Positions 1-8,277 of a DNA stretch of 12,130 bases are shown piece by piece (position 1 is the first letter of the stretch; each line of letters starts with the position of its first letter). The stretch comes from Bacteroidota bacterium. Its GTDB lineage: Bacteria; Bacteroidota; Bacteroidia; Chitinophagales; Chitinophagaceae. Location of the stretch: contig JAEWDG010000157.1 in NCBI GenBank assembly GCA_023390215.1, forward strand, positions 1-12,130. Direction: 5' to 3'. Both the position numbers and the translations under genes were made by a program. Under the pieces are notes generated by a model. It searched no databases and was not told where the DNA came from. It saw only the letters and a list, made by a program, of their open reading frames with translations.

Positions 1-834
1 AGTAATGGCAGCCTGGCGTGCACGGTTATAGCTGATCTTAAGGGTCTTTAGCAATTCGTTCGCGTTGTCACTGGCTTTATCCATTGCCGTCATGCGCGCC
101 CCATGCTCACTTGCATTACCATCAAGAACAGCCTTATATAATTGCGTATTCAGAATTTTCGGCATCAGTTCACGAATCAACACTTCGCGGTCCGGCTCGA
201 AAATAAAATCGGATTTTTTCCTGGATGTGCCTGAATTAACTCTGGCTACCGGCAGAAATTGTTCTGCGATATATGCCTGTGATGCCGCGTTTTTGAATTC
301 ACTGTATACAAGTTCAATGGCATCCACTTCTTTGTTCGCGAATGCATCCATGGCATGTTTTGCTGCGGCCTGCACCTTCTCAAAGCTCAATCCTGTAAAA
401 ATATCCCAGTAGTTATCTACAACAGGGTAGCCGCTTTTCAGGAAATTTTCATAACCTTTTTTTCCGATAGGCAGCATTTTTACATTTCCTTTCGCCAACT
501 GGGCGGGATATTTTTCCCGGGCTACCTGTTTGGCCAGTTTGATCAGGTTGCTGTTGTATCCGCCACAAAGTCCGCGGTCACTTGTAACCACGATGATCAT
601 CACTTTTTCAACGGGGCGTTCTATGGCAAGGTCGATGGAAATACTGCTGTCTGCACTGCTCACGATGTTGCTCAGCATTTCCTGAAGCTTCTGGGCATAA
701 GGGCGCATCTGTGTAATAGCATCCTGGGCGCGGCGAAGTTTTGCTGCGCTCACCATCTTCATCGCTTTTGTGATCTGTTGTGTACTCTGCACACTCTTAA
801 TCCGGTTACGAACCTCTTTTAATGCACCACTCAT
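1..834 (-). CDS. atpG: ATP synthase F1 subunit gamma (partial, 3' end beyond window)
   Basis: The gene encodes the central rotor-shaft subunit of the F1 part of the cytoplasmic-face F1Fo ATP synthase, coupling proton flow through Fo to catalysis in the alpha3beta3 ring. The reverse-strand frame starts at ATG 834-832 and stays open for 278 codons to the window edge. The N-terminus reads MSGALKEVRNRIKSVQSTQQ and continues with ITKAMKMVSAAKLRRAQ, the classical gamma-subunit helix. SDRGLCGGYN lies at residues 85-94, and the last visible residues (YNRARQAAIT) are the start of the conserved C-terminal helix. The family is about 285-295 residues, so only roughly 10-15 residues should be missing. Identity is certain from these motifs. 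The gene immediately 5' of it is the divergent secA, not atpA, so it must begin its own transcript here. Confidence 0.97.
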   Translation of the reverse strand, partial: MSGALKEVRNRIKSVQSTQQITKAMKMVSAAKLRRAQDAITQMRPYAQKLQEMLSNIVSSADSSISIDLAIERPVEKVMIIVVTSDRGLCGGYNSNLIKLAKQVAREKYPAQLAKGNVKMLPIGKKGYENFLKSGYPVVDNYWDIFTGLSFEKVQAAAKHAMDAFANKEVDAIELVYSEFKNAASQAYIAEQFLPVARVNSGTSRKKSDFIFEPDREVLIRELMPKILNTQLYKAVLDGNASEHGARMTAMDKASDNANELLKTLKISYNRARQAAIT

Positions 835-879
835 AGAGATTTATTTTTCGGGCCCTGGATGACCCTGTTTTTCGAGCGG

Positions 880-887
880 CAAATTTA
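880..887 (-). promoter_or_regulatory. Candidate -7 box for atpG
   Basis: On the minus strand this reads TAAATTTG, a full match to the Bacteroidota -7 consensus TAnnTTTG, placed 46 bp before the atpG start. No clear -33 TTTG is found at the expected 19-21 bp upstream, so the call rests on one box and on the fact that atpG is divergent from secA and needs a promoter in this spacer. Confidence 0.4.
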
Positions 888-937
888 GGGCAATGGCATG
901 AGAAATCCAGTTGCGCTGAAAGGATTTGTATGCCTCA

Positions 938-965
938 TCCGGTCGACATAATCAATTTCCGGTCG
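938..965. repeat. Spaced direct repeat TCCGGTCG in the atpG/secA spacer
   Basis: TCCGGTCG occurs at 938-945 and again at 958-965. The starts are exactly 20 bp apart, about two helical turns, so two protein molecules could bind the same face of the DNA. It lies between the candidate atpG and secA promoters. An operator role is inferred only from position and spacing. The rest of the 272-bp spacer (835-1106) holds the promoter-like boxes, a small palindrome at 1035-1045 and a mini-ORF, each described separately. Confidence 0.3.
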
Positions 966-1018
966 TTAAAATACCGTGGAAAAGGCCATTTTACTCCTGA
1001 AAGGCGGGAAAACTATGC

Positions 1019-1026
1019 TAACTTTG
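1019..1026 (+). promoter_or_regulatory. Candidate -7 box of the secA promoter
   Basis: TAACTTTG matches the Bacteroidota -7 consensus TAnnTTTG and would place the transcription start near 1031-1034, giving a leader of about 75 nt. The box and the bases after it (CTTTGCCCTCCC, 1022-1033) are identical to the same stretch of the tRNA-Glu promoter at 11155-11166. The -33 region is poor: the nearest T-rich stretch (989-994) is spaced too far away. Confidence 0.5.
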
Positions 1027-1034
1027 CCCTCCCT

Positions 1035-1045
1035 GCCAATTTGGC
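1035..1045. repeat. Small palindrome GCCAA-T-TTGGC at the start of the secA leader
   Basis: A perfect 5-bp inverted repeat with a one-base centre begins a few bases after the predicted secA transcription start. It could be an operator. It could not form an RNA hairpin, because the one-base loop is too small. The sequence shows only the symmetry; a function is not demonstrated. Confidence 0.2.
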
Positions 1046-1062
1046 GAGAAGAAACCCATAGC

Positions 1063-1098
1063 ATGTTATTTGACCATGCGGCAGACAACCTTATCTAA
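1063..1098 (+). other. 11-codon mini-ORF in the secA leader
   Basis: ATG 1063 opens an 11-codon frame, [11 protein letters not shown], ending at TAA 1096-1098, only 8 nt before the secA ATG and in a different frame. It would lie inside the predicted secA transcript. In E. coli, secA is controlled by translation of the upstream secM arrest peptide. This peptide has no resemblance to SecM and no signal peptide, so the parallel is positional only. Short ORFs arise readily by chance. Confidence 0.2.
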
Positions 1099-1106
1099 GA
1101 CAATTT

Positions 1107-4100
1107 ATGTTAGGCATTATATCTAAGCTCTTCGGCGGCAATAAAAGCGAAAAAGACGTTAAGCAGATCACCCCGCTTGTAAAAAAAATCAATGATCATT
1201 TTCAGCAATACCGGGATCTTTCCAACGATGAATTAAGAGGAAAGACAAACGAATTCAGAAACCGTATCCAGGCCCATCTGGCTGATACGGACAAGATCAT
1301 TTCCGACAAAACCAGTGAAGCCGAATCTCTGCCATTTGAAGATATTAACGGGAGGGATACGATTTATAAAGAGATCGATGCGCTTAAAAAAGACAGGGAC
1401 AAAAAAATTGAAGAGGTACTGGAACAGATTCTTCCGGAAGCATTTGCAGTGGTAAAGGAAACGGCCCGTCGTTTTACAGAGAATGAAGAGATCGTGTCCA
1501 GGGCAATAGATCTCGATATCGAACTTCAACACAAAAGAAACCATATCACCATTGAAGGCGATCAGTGTATATATAGGAATAACTGGACCGCGGGGGGAAA
1601 TGTGATCAAATGGAACATGGTGCATTATGATGTTCAGTTGATCGGAGGTACGGTACTGCATCAGGGAAAGATCGCCGAAATGGCTACCGGTGAAGGTAAA
1701 ACGCTGGTAAGTACTTTGCCGGCTTACCTCAATGCGCTTGCAGGAGAGGGCGTTCACATTGTAACAGTGAACGATTATCTCGCAAAACGTGACTCGGAAT
1801 GGAACGGCCCTATATTCGAATGGCTCGGGCTTCGGGTTGATTGTATTGATAAACATCAGCCTAACAGTGATGCAAGGCGCAACGCGTATAATGCCGACAT
1901 CACATACGGTACGAATAATGAATTTGGTTTCGATTATCTCAGGGATAACATGGTGCATAGTCCTGAAGAAATGGTTCAGCGTAAACACCATTTCGCCATG
2001 GTGGATGAGGTGGATAGTGTATTGATCGATGATGCACGTACTCCCCTGATTATTAGCGGTCCGATCGGCCATAATGATAATACTCAGTTGTTTTTCGATC
2101 TTAAGCCAAGGATCGAAAAGCTGGTGGAAGTACAGCGCAAAGTGGTGAACCAGTTCCTGATTGAGGCTAAGAAAAAAATTGGCGAAGGAAACGATGATCC
2201 CAAGGATGGAGGTCTGGCCCTGATGCGGGCTCATCGCGGTTTGCCCAAAAACAGCGCGCTTATTAAGTTTCTGAGTGAACCGGGCATGCGGGTAAAACTC
2301 CAGAAAAGTGAAAATTATTATCTCGCCGATCAGCAGAAAGAAATGCCAAAAGTTGATGCGGAACTCTATTTCCACATCGACGAAAAAAACAACCAGGTAG
2401 AACTCACGGACAAAGGACTGAACCTGATCACGCGCAGTGGTGAAGATCCCGAGTTCTTTATCCTTCCTGATATTGCGACCAAGATCGCGGATATTGAAAA
2501 AACAGATCTGACTGCGGAAGAGAAGCTTCAGAGAAAAGATAATTTACTCAGTGAATATTCTGCAAAAGCGGAACGCATTCATACGGTGCAGCAATTATTA
2601 AAAGCCTATGCACTGTTTGAAAAAGACGTTGAGTATGTGGTTCTGGACGGCGAAGTGAAGATCGTTGATGAACAGACAGGTCGTATCCTGGATGGCCGCC
2701 GTTATTCCGACGGCCTGCACCAGGCGATCGAAGCAAAGGAAAATGTGAAGATCGAAGCATCCACTCAAACCTACGCGACGGTGACGCTGCAGAATTATTT
2801 CAGGATGTACCATAAGCTGGCTGGTATGACGGGTACGGCGGAAACTGAAGCGGCTGAGTTGTGGAGTATTTACAAACTGGATGTGGTAAGCATCCCCACC
2901 AATGTTACGGTTATCCGAAAGGATTTACAGGACATGGTTTTCAAAACCAAGCGGGAAAAATACAAAGCGGTAATTGAAGAGATTGAAAAACTCCGCACAG
3001 AAGGGCGGCCTTGTCTTGTAGGTACAACTTCTGTTGAAGTAAGTGAATTGCTGAGCAGAATGCTTAAGCAAAAAAATATCCCGCACAATGTTTTGAACGC
3101 GAAACAGCACTCGAGGGAGGCGCAGATCGTTGCAGAAGCGGGTCTGGCCGGGGCTGTTACCATTGCCACCAACATGGCGGGCCGAGGTACCGATATTAAG
3201 CTGGGGCCCGGTGTAAAAGAGGCGGGCGGTCTGGCCATCATCGGCACCGAGCGACATGAAAGTCGGCGTGTGGATCGTCAGCTTCGTGGTCGTGCAGGTC
3301 GCCAGGGTGATCCTGGTACGTCGAACTTTTTTGTATCGCTGGAAGATGACCTGATGCGCATGTTCGGCAGTGAACGTATCGCTTCGCTGATGGACCGTAT
3401 GGGTTATAAGGAAGGAGAGGTGATCCAGCACAGTATGATCACAAAAAGTATTGAGCGTGCACAGAAAAAAGTGGAAGAGAACAATTTTGGAATTCGTAAA
3501 CGTTTGCTGGAATATGATGATGTAATGAATAAGCAGCGTAATGTAGTTTATGGAAAACGTAATCATGCGTTGTTCGGCGAACGCCTTGCGCTTGATCTGG
3601 ATAATGCATTTTATTCTGTAGCAGAAGGTTTGGTGATCGCTGCGAAAGAAGAAAGCAATTACGAGAATTTTAAGCTTAACGTGATCATGAACTTCGGCGT
3701 GGATACAACCATTTCCGCTGACGATCTTGATAAGACCGATACTACTTCGCTTACCGAAAGATTATATAATGAAGCGGTAACGCGTTACAATGAAAAAAAG
3801 AAATCTCTGCAAACACAAACCTGGCCGATCATCTCAGATATTCGCCGCCAGCAGGGAAACCATATCGAAAATGTGGTAGTACCATTTACAGATGGAAAAA
3901 AAGGTTTGCAGGCTTTGGTAAACCTGGATAAATACCTGGGCAATGAAGGTAAAGAAATCGGTATGGCGCTGGAACGTAACATCGCTTTATCTATGATCGA
4001 TGATGCCTGGAAAGAACATCTGCGGGCAATGGACGATCTGCGTCATAGTGTGCAAACTGCAGGATATGAACAGAAAGATCCATTGGTGGTATACAAGATC

Positions 4101-4427
4101 GAAGCGTATAATGCTTTTAAGCAAATGGACGATCAGGTGAATAAAGACATCGTCAGCTTCCTTTCACATGCGCAGATACCGGTGGAACAAAGAAGTCCGG
4201 CTCAAATCCGCGAAGGGCATGAGCAGAAAACAGATATGAGCAAAATGGCTTCGAATAAAATGGAGGTCGAAGCTGCGGGAACTGATTATGCCGCCAATGA
4301 GCATGATTATTTCGATCCTTCAGGGCCCGTAAAACAGGAACCGGTAAGGGTTGAACCGAAAATCGGTCGCAACGATCCCTGTCCCTGCGGTAGCGGCAAA
4401 AAATACAAACAATGCCACGGCAGATAA
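1107..4427 (+). CDS. secA: Preprotein translocase subunit SecA
   Basis: SecA is the ATPase motor that pushes unfolded preproteins through the SecYEG channel of the inner membrane. The 1,106-residue product has Walker A GEGKT at 195-199, the DEVD Walker B box at 300-303 followed by [23 protein letters not shown] at 574-581 in the linker to the second nucleotide-binding fold, GRGTDIKLG at 692-700 and [14 protein letters not shown] at 724-737. A C-terminal zinc site (Cys1092, Cys1094, Cys1103, His1104) binds SecB and ribosomes in other bacteria. It is about 200 residues longer than E. coli SecA, with charged extra segments near residues 55-105 and 325-400, as is usual for Bacteroidota. The ATG at 1107 gives the standard LGIISKLFG start. 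A strong terminator follows 9 bp after the stop, so secA is probably transcribed alone. Confidence 0.99.
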   Translation: MLGIISKLFGGNKSEKDVKQITPLVKKINDHFQQYRDLSNDELRGKTNEFRNRIQAHLADTDKIISDKTSEAESLPFEDINGRDTIYKEIDALKKDRDKKIEEVLEQILPEAFAVVKETARRFTENEEIVSRAIDLDIELQHKRNHITIEGDQCIYRNNWTAGGNVIKWNMVHYDVQLIGGTVLHQGKIAEMATGEGKTLVSTLPAYLNALAGEGVHIVTVNDYLAKRDSEWNGPIFEWLGLRVDCIDKHQPNSDARRNAYNADITYGTNNEFGFDYLRDNMVHSPEEMVQRKHHFAMVDEVDSVLIDDARTPLIISGPIGHNDNTQLFFDLKPRIEKLVEVQRKVVNQFLIEAKKKIGEGNDDPKDGGLALMRAHRGLPKNSALIKFLSEPGMRVKLQKSENYYLADQQKEMPKVDAELYFHIDEKNNQVELTDKGLNLITRSGEDPEFFILPDIATKIADIEKTDLTAEEKLQRKDNLLSEYSAKAERIHTVQQLLKAYALFEKDVEYVVLDGEVKIVDEQTGRILDGRRYSDGLHQAIEAKENVKIEASTQTYATVTLQNYFRMYHKLAGMTGTAETEAAELWSIYKLDVVSIPTNVTVIRKDLQDMVFKTKREKYKAVIEEIEKLRTEGRPCLVGTTSVEVSELLSRMLKQKNIPHNVLNAKQHSREAQIVAEAGLAGAVTIATNMAGRGTDIKLGPGVKEAGGLAIIGTERHESRRVDRQLRGRAGRQGDPGTSNFFVSLEDDLMRMFGSERIASLMDRMGYKEGEVIQHSMITKSIERAQKKVEENNFGIRKRLLEYDDVMNKQRNVVYGKRNHALFGERLALDLDNAFYSVAEGLVIAAKEESNYENFKLNVIMNFGVDTTISADDLDKTDTTSLTERLYNEAVTRYNEKKKSLQTQTWPIISDIRRQQGNHIENVVVPFTDGKKGLQALVNLDKYLGNEGKEIGMALERNIALSMIDDAWKEHLRAMDDLRHSVQTAGYEQKDPLVVYKIEAYNAFKQMDDQVNKDIVSFLSHAQIPVEQRSPAQIREGHEQKTDMSKMASNKMEVEAAGTDYAANEHDYFDPSGPVKQEPVRVEPKIGRNDPCPCGSGKKYKQCHGR

Positions 4428-4436
4428 AACCTTTCT

Positions 4437-4460
4437 AAAAGCACCTCCTGGTGCTTTTTT
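4437..4460 (+). terminator. Intrinsic terminator of secA
   Basis: AAAAGCACC, loop TCCT, then GGTGC followed by six T residues: a 5-bp GC-rich stem that the flanking A and T runs extend to about 9 bp. It starts 9 bp after the secA stop. The T-run ends only 7 bp before the first candidate start codon of the next gene, so that gene is either transcribed by read-through or has a promoter inside the 3' end of secA. Confidence 0.9.
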
Positions 4461-4467
4461 GATACAT

Positions 4468-5103
4468 ATGACCATGCTTAAGACACGCAGACTTTCGGTA
4501 ATTGATAATGAATTTATCCTGCCAGATCTTGACAGCGCACTGAGTTACGCAAGTCAGCAGGGGTTTGAAATGCTTTGCGTGCTTCCTATGTTCGTGAAAA
4601 AAGCAAAACAAAAGGATGCATCAGTTTTGCTAGCCACACCTGTGGGTTTTCCGTATGGCCATCATGCTATTGAAGCGAAGCTTTCAGAAACGGTTCTGGC
4701 ATTGGTTGACGGCGCTGATGAAATTGAATGGAACCTTAACGTGCAGGCTATTCGCAGCGGTGATTTTCAATACCTCGCAAAAGAGATCAATCATTTCCTT
4801 CCGGTGGTGGCAAAAATGGGTAAAAGAGCTGGCCTGAGAGTTGATATAGAGTCGCTGACGGTTGAAGAAATCTCGGCTTTGTGTAATGTGATTGGACCCT
4901 CAGGTGTATATGCTGTTCATGCTGTCGCCGGGGATAACGAAAAGGTAGGAAACAAATACGCGCAATTAAGGGTTCAGTTACCAGATATGATTCACCTGCA
5001 TATAGATATTGTTAAGAATGAACAGGTGTATGAAGATCTTCCTGCGGAAATTGTTTCTTTGAACCTCAGAACAACGGATCTCAGAACGCTGGATAATGAA
5101 TAA
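4468..5103 (+). CDS. Deoxyribose-phosphate aldolase (DeoC)-like protein, catalytic lysine not conserved
   Basis: This is a 211-residue TIM-barrel protein of the DeoC/DERA class. Genuine DeoC cleaves 2-deoxyribose-5-phosphate to glyceraldehyde-3-phosphate and acetaldehyde through a lysine Schiff base. Family landmarks are MLCVLPMFV (35-43), TPVGFPYG (57-64), DGADEIEWNLN (81-91) and LRVDIESLTVEEI (123-135). At the strand that normally carries FIKTSTG, however, the sequence reads AVHAVAG (149-155), which puts His151 at the Schiff-base position. The usual proton-relay Asp is Glu87, and the later K-x-GG-R motif is not visible. Classical aldolase activity is therefore doubtful. ATG 4474 (209 residues) is an equally plausible start. 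The frame is open further upstream, but that would overlap the conserved secA zinc tail and the terminator. The SPOR gene follows after 12 bp. Confidence 0.75.
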   Translation: MTMLKTRRLSVIDNEFILPDLDSALSYASQQGFEMLCVLPMFVKKAKQKDASVLLATPVGFPYGHHAIEAKLSETVLALVDGADEIEWNLNVQAIRSGDFQYLAKEINHFLPVVAKMGKRAGLRVDIESLTVEEISALCNVIGPSGVYAVHAVAGDNEKVGNKYAQLRVQLPDMIHLHIDIVKNEQVYEDLPAEIVSLNLRTTDLRTLDNE

Positions 5104-5115
5104 ATACAGAGCTTT

Positions 5116-5577
5116 ATGAAAGGAATTTTTTTAATGATTGTTTTGATTGCGACAGGTTCTGCTGCTTATTGTCAGGAAAGAATGATAGAAGTAAACGATA
5201 CCGCGAGAAACATAAAACTTATCAAAGACGTAAGAGTGGATCTGCTGGGCAAAAAAATGGCTGAGTATAACGAAAGCCTGGCGGATAAAATGCGATCAAC
5301 AAAGGGTTATCGTTTAACCGTAATGAATTCGAGCGACCGGAATGCTGTTATGAAAGTTCGTCAACAATTATTACAAATGTTCCCCGATCAAAGTGTGTAT
5401 ATCGTATTCCAGTCTCCTTATATGAAGCTTAAATTTGGAAATTTCCTCGAGAAATCGGAGGCGGAAGACTACCGGAAACTGATAGCCGCATCGCAGTTAG
5501 TGCCGGGAAATATTTATATCATACCTGAGATGATTGAAATAAAAGCTGACAGACTGAACCAGGCCACTGATCAGTAG
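5116..5577 (+). CDS. Secreted SPOR-domain protein
   Basis: This small exported protein has 153 residues. Residues 1-19 are a signal peptide (lysine, then the hydrophobic run IFLMIVLIATGSAA). The cysteine in AAYC is preceded by tyrosine, so it is not a good lipobox and signal peptidase I cleavage is more likely. Residues about 63-136 fit a SPOR fold: GYRLTVMNSSDRNAVMKV, then FPDQSVYIVFQSPYMKLKFGNF, a helix with EAEDYRKLI, and a last strand NIYIIPE. SPOR domains bind denuded peptidoglycan, often at division sites, so a periplasmic role in cell-wall contact is inferred. No enzymatic domain is attached. It lies 12 bp after the DeoC-like gene and 73 bp before the M20 hydrolase, probably in one transcript. 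No specific gene name can be assigned. Confidence 0.8.
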   Translation: MKGIFLMIVLIATGSAAYCQERMIEVNDTARNIKLIKDVRVDLLGKKMAEYNESLADKMRSTKGYRLTVMNSSDRNAVMKVRQQLLQMFPDQSVYIVFQSPYMKLKFGNFLEKSEAEDYRKLIAASQLVPGNIYIIPEMIEIKADRLNQATDQ

Positions 5578-5650
5578 AACGGCTTTTAATTGCGCTTTCT
5601 TAAAGGAATTTTTTTATTTTCAATGCCTACCTTCACCGCAAAACGGATCA

Positions 5651-6823
5651 ATGCTTTCCCGCATCAAAGAACTTGCTTCAGCATACCAAAATGAATTTAT
5701 TGAGATCCGGCATCAGATCCATTCTAATCCGGAGTTGAGTTACCAGGAATTTCAGACGTCGGAGTTTGTTCGAAATAAGCTTAAATCTTTTGGGATTAGC
5801 TCCACGCAAATCGCTGCCACAGGTGTTGTGGCTATCATCGAAGGAAAAAATCCCGCATCCCGCATTATTGCATTGAGGGCCGATATGGATGCATTGCCCA
5901 TCGAAGAAGAAAACGAAGTGAGTTATAAATCTAAGAACAAGGGGGTGATGCATGCATGCGGACACGATGTTCACACTACCTGTCTTTTAGGCGCCGCTAA
6001 AATTTTATTTGAAACCAGGAAAGAATGGGAAGGAACTGTTAAGCTGATTTTCCAGCCCGGTGAAGAAAAAAATCCCGGAGGTGCCAGCCTGATGATAAAA
6101 GAAGGTGTGCTCGAAAATCCTGCACCACAGAAAATTTTTGCGTTACATGTTCACCCGCAACTCCCTGTTGGAAAATTCAGTTTCAGGGGCGGAATGGTAA
6201 TGGCAAGTGCAGACGAGATATATATAACGATAAAGGGTAAAGGCGGCCACGCAGCGGCACCACAGTTCACCGCTGATACGATACTCGCGGCATCGCAGTT
6301 GATCGTGAGCCTCCAACAGATCGTGAGCAGAAATAATAATCCCTTTAACCCAACAGTTTTATCCATTACTTCTGTGCATGGGGGAAATACAACTAATGTT
6401 ATTCCGTCTGAAGTGAAACTTATGGGTACGCTTCGTGCAATGAATGAAGAATGGAGGTTCAAAGCACATGAATTAATCAAGAATCAGTCTAAACAGATCG
6501 TGGAGGCTATGGGCGCAACATGCGAGGTGCACATTGATGTGGGTTACCCGTTTGTTTATAATAATCCGGAACTGAATGCCATAGCTATGGAGAAGGCCAA
6601 AGAACTGGCTGGTGAAGCTAATGTGGAGGAGACGGAAATGAGGATGGGCGCTGAAGATTTTGCCTATTATTCTCATAAGATCCCCGGATGTTTTTTCCGG
6701 TTAGGCGCAGGTAATGTGGAAAAGGGAATTACATCTAACGTTCATACACCAACATTTAATATTGATGAGGCAGCTATTGAAAAAGGAATGGCGATGATGG
6801 CCTGGCTTGCAGTGAGCTGCTAA
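5651..6823 (+). CDS. M20D-family amidohydrolase (N-acyl-amino-acid / hippurate hydrolase type)
   Basis: This is a cytoplasmic metal-dependent amidohydrolase of 390 residues, the normal length for the family, with no signal peptide. Such enzymes release amino acids from N-acyl or aryl-acyl conjugates, and plant relatives cleave auxin conjugates. The metal-ligand set is visible: Cys103 and His105 in MHACGHDVH (100-108), Glu138/Glu139 in QPGEE, His166 in LHVHP, and the C-terminal His365 in NVHTPTFN. The Gly/His segment GKGGHAAAP (196-204) marks the insert (lid/dimerisation) domain. MGAEDFAYY (332-340) is also characteristic. The ATG gives the usual N-terminal helix ending in RHQIHSNPELSYQE. The substrate cannot be read from the sequence. 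The MBL-fold gene starts 11 bp downstream, which indicates co-transcription. Confidence 0.92.
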   Translation: MLSRIKELASAYQNEFIEIRHQIHSNPELSYQEFQTSEFVRNKLKSFGISSTQIAATGVVAIIEGKNPASRIIALRADMDALPIEEENEVSYKSKNKGVMHACGHDVHTTCLLGAAKILFETRKEWEGTVKLIFQPGEEKNPGGASLMIKEGVLENPAPQKIFALHVHPQLPVGKFSFRGGMVMASADEIYITIKGKGGHAAAPQFTADTILAASQLIVSLQQIVSRNNNPFNPTVLSITSVHGGNTTNVIPSEVKLMGTLRAMNEEWRFKAHELIKNQSKQIVEAMGATCEVHIDVGYPFVYNNPELNAIAMEKAKELAGEANVEETEMRMGAEDFAYYSHKIPGCFFRLGAGNVEKGITSNVHTPTFNIDEAAIEKGMAMMAWLAVSC

Positions 6824-6834
6824 AAAAAATTATT

Positions 6835-8238
6835 ATGAAAATTGCTTTCCATGGTGCCGCGCGCACCGTTACCGGATCAAAACATCTCATTCAATTAGCA
6901 AACGGGAAGAAATTATTGCTCGATTGCGGCATGTACCAGGGCATGGGTGATCAAACCGATGCACTGAACAGGGAATTTGGTTTCGATCCTGCTGAAATAG
7001 ACATGATGATACTTTCACACGCGCATGTTGATCATTGCGGTCTTATTCCAAAACTGGTAACAGAAGGATATAAAGGAAAAATATATGCAACACCTGCCAC
7101 GCGCGATTTAGGCGCCGCTTTACTTGAAGATTCCGCGGGTATCCAGGAATCTGATGTGAAGTATGAAAACAAAAGAAGAGGCTTGATGGGCCTTCCGTAT
7201 TTGAAGCCGCTTTACACAACGTTAGAGGCAATAGAATGTATGTCATCCTTTGTGGATGTTGAATATAATAAATGGACAAAGATTGATGAGGATGTTGAAT
7301 TTTGTTTCACAGATGCAGGACATATCATAGGCAGTACAGTTGTCAATTTGAAGATCACCGAAAATGGAAAGCAATACAGAATATGCTTCAGCGGCGACGT
7401 AGGCCGTTACCGTGATATCATTCTCAGGTCACCCGAAGTCTTTCCACAGGCGGATTATATTATTATCGAATCCACTTATGGAAACTCATTGCATGAGCAG
7501 GGTTATACCACACCCGAACATCTGTTGGAATGGATCAACCATACCTGTATTGAGAAAAAAGGAAAATTGATACTCCCTGCCTTCAGTGTGGGAAGAACGC
7601 AGGAAATTTTGTTTACACTTAACCAGTTGGAACTGGAAAACCGGCTACCGGATCTGCCTTATTTTGTAGACAGCCCGTTGAGTGTGAAAGCAACGCATAT
7701 CGTCAAAAGTTATCCGCAGTATTTCAACAACCGTAAACAAAGAATTCTCGAAAGCGACCAGGATCCATTTGGTTTTAAGGGATTGAAATTCATAAAGTCG
7801 GTGGAGGAATCAAAACAGTTAAATTACCTGAACAGGCCCTGTGTCATTATCTCTGCCAGCGGAATGGCAGAGGCGGGAAGGGTAAAGCATCACATCAGCA
7901 ATAATATTGAAAACAGCCGCAACAGTATTGTGCTGACAGGGTATTGTGAGCCCAATTCGCTCGGCGGGAGGTTGAGGCAGAAGCCCCCGGAAGTGAGGAT
8001 CTTCGGGCAGATGCATCAGGTAAATGCGGAGATTGGAGAACTGAGAAGCATGAGCGCCCATGGAGATTATGAAGACCTCAGCCAGTTTCTCGCTTGTCAG
8101 GATCCTCAGCAAGTAAGAAAACTGTTTCTTGTGCATGGAGAATACGATGTGCAGTTCGAATTCCGCAAGCGATTGATCCGTAAAGGATTTACTGATGTGG
8201 AGATCCCTGAGAGACACCAGGTGATTGGTCTGGGTTAA
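6835..8238 (+). CDS. MBL-fold / beta-CASP RNA-processing exonuclease-like protein
   Basis: This 467-residue protein belongs to the CPSF73/Ysh1-like beta-CASP group of metallo-beta-lactamase nucleases, whose studied members cleave RNA. The MBL core shows LLLDCG (Asp30), the zinc motif HAHVDH (62-67), DAGHIIGS with His163, and SGDVG with Asp188. The beta-CASP insert has IESTYG (motif A, Glu212), ISASGMAEAGRVKHH (339-353, motif B His) and the closing SAHGDYEDL with His409, then VHGE (433-436). All metal ligands are intact, so the enzyme should be active. It is shorter than RNase J (about 550) and lacks that family's C-terminal domain. The ATG is 11 bp after the M20 stop. RNA turnover is inferred from family membership; the substrate is unknown. 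Confidence 0.92.
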   Translation: MKIAFHGAARTVTGSKHLIQLANGKKLLLDCGMYQGMGDQTDALNREFGFDPAEIDMMILSHAHVDHCGLIPKLVTEGYKGKIYATPATRDLGAALLEDSAGIQESDVKYENKRRGLMGLPYLKPLYTTLEAIECMSSFVDVEYNKWTKIDEDVEFCFTDAGHIIGSTVVNLKITENGKQYRICFSGDVGRYRDIILRSPEVFPQADYIIIESTYGNSLHEQGYTTPEHLLEWINHTCIEKKGKLILPAFSVGRTQEILFTLNQLELENRLPDLPYFVDSPLSVKATHIVKSYPQYFNNRKQRILESDQDPFGFKGLKFIKSVEESKQLNYLNRPCVIISASGMAEAGRVKHHISNNIENSRNSIVLTGYCEPNSLGGRLRQKPPEVRIFGQMHQVNAEIGELRSMSAHGDYEDLSQFLACQDPQQVRKLFLVHGEYDVQFEFRKRLIRKGFTDVEIPERHQVIGLG

Positions 8239-8277
8239 TTAACGTAAAAGCTGGGAAAGGTTTTTTAATTTTAAGGT

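Noticed and set aside
355..822. 155-codon plus-strand frame at the left edge
   Set aside because: It is antisense to atpG, whose protein is clearly recognisable on the minus strand.
1233..2375. 380-codon open frame on the minus strand opposite secA
   Set aside because: The translation has no recognisable domain, is rich in Phe, Ile and His as expected for an antisense shadow, and lies wholly inside the unmistakable secA gene.
2925..3566. 213-codon minus-strand frame opposite secA
   Set aside because: Same reasoning: antisense to conserved helicase motifs, with no family features.
4351..4467. Longer start for the DeoC-like gene, reaching into secA
   Set aside because: It would overlap the conserved SecA zinc tail and run across the terminator hairpin, and the extra residues do not resemble the family.
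5578..5650. Promoter before the M20 gene (TACCTTCAC near 5628)
   Set aside because: It matches the -7 consensus only partly (TTCA instead of TTTG) and has no -33 partner; read-through from the SPOR gene is as likely.
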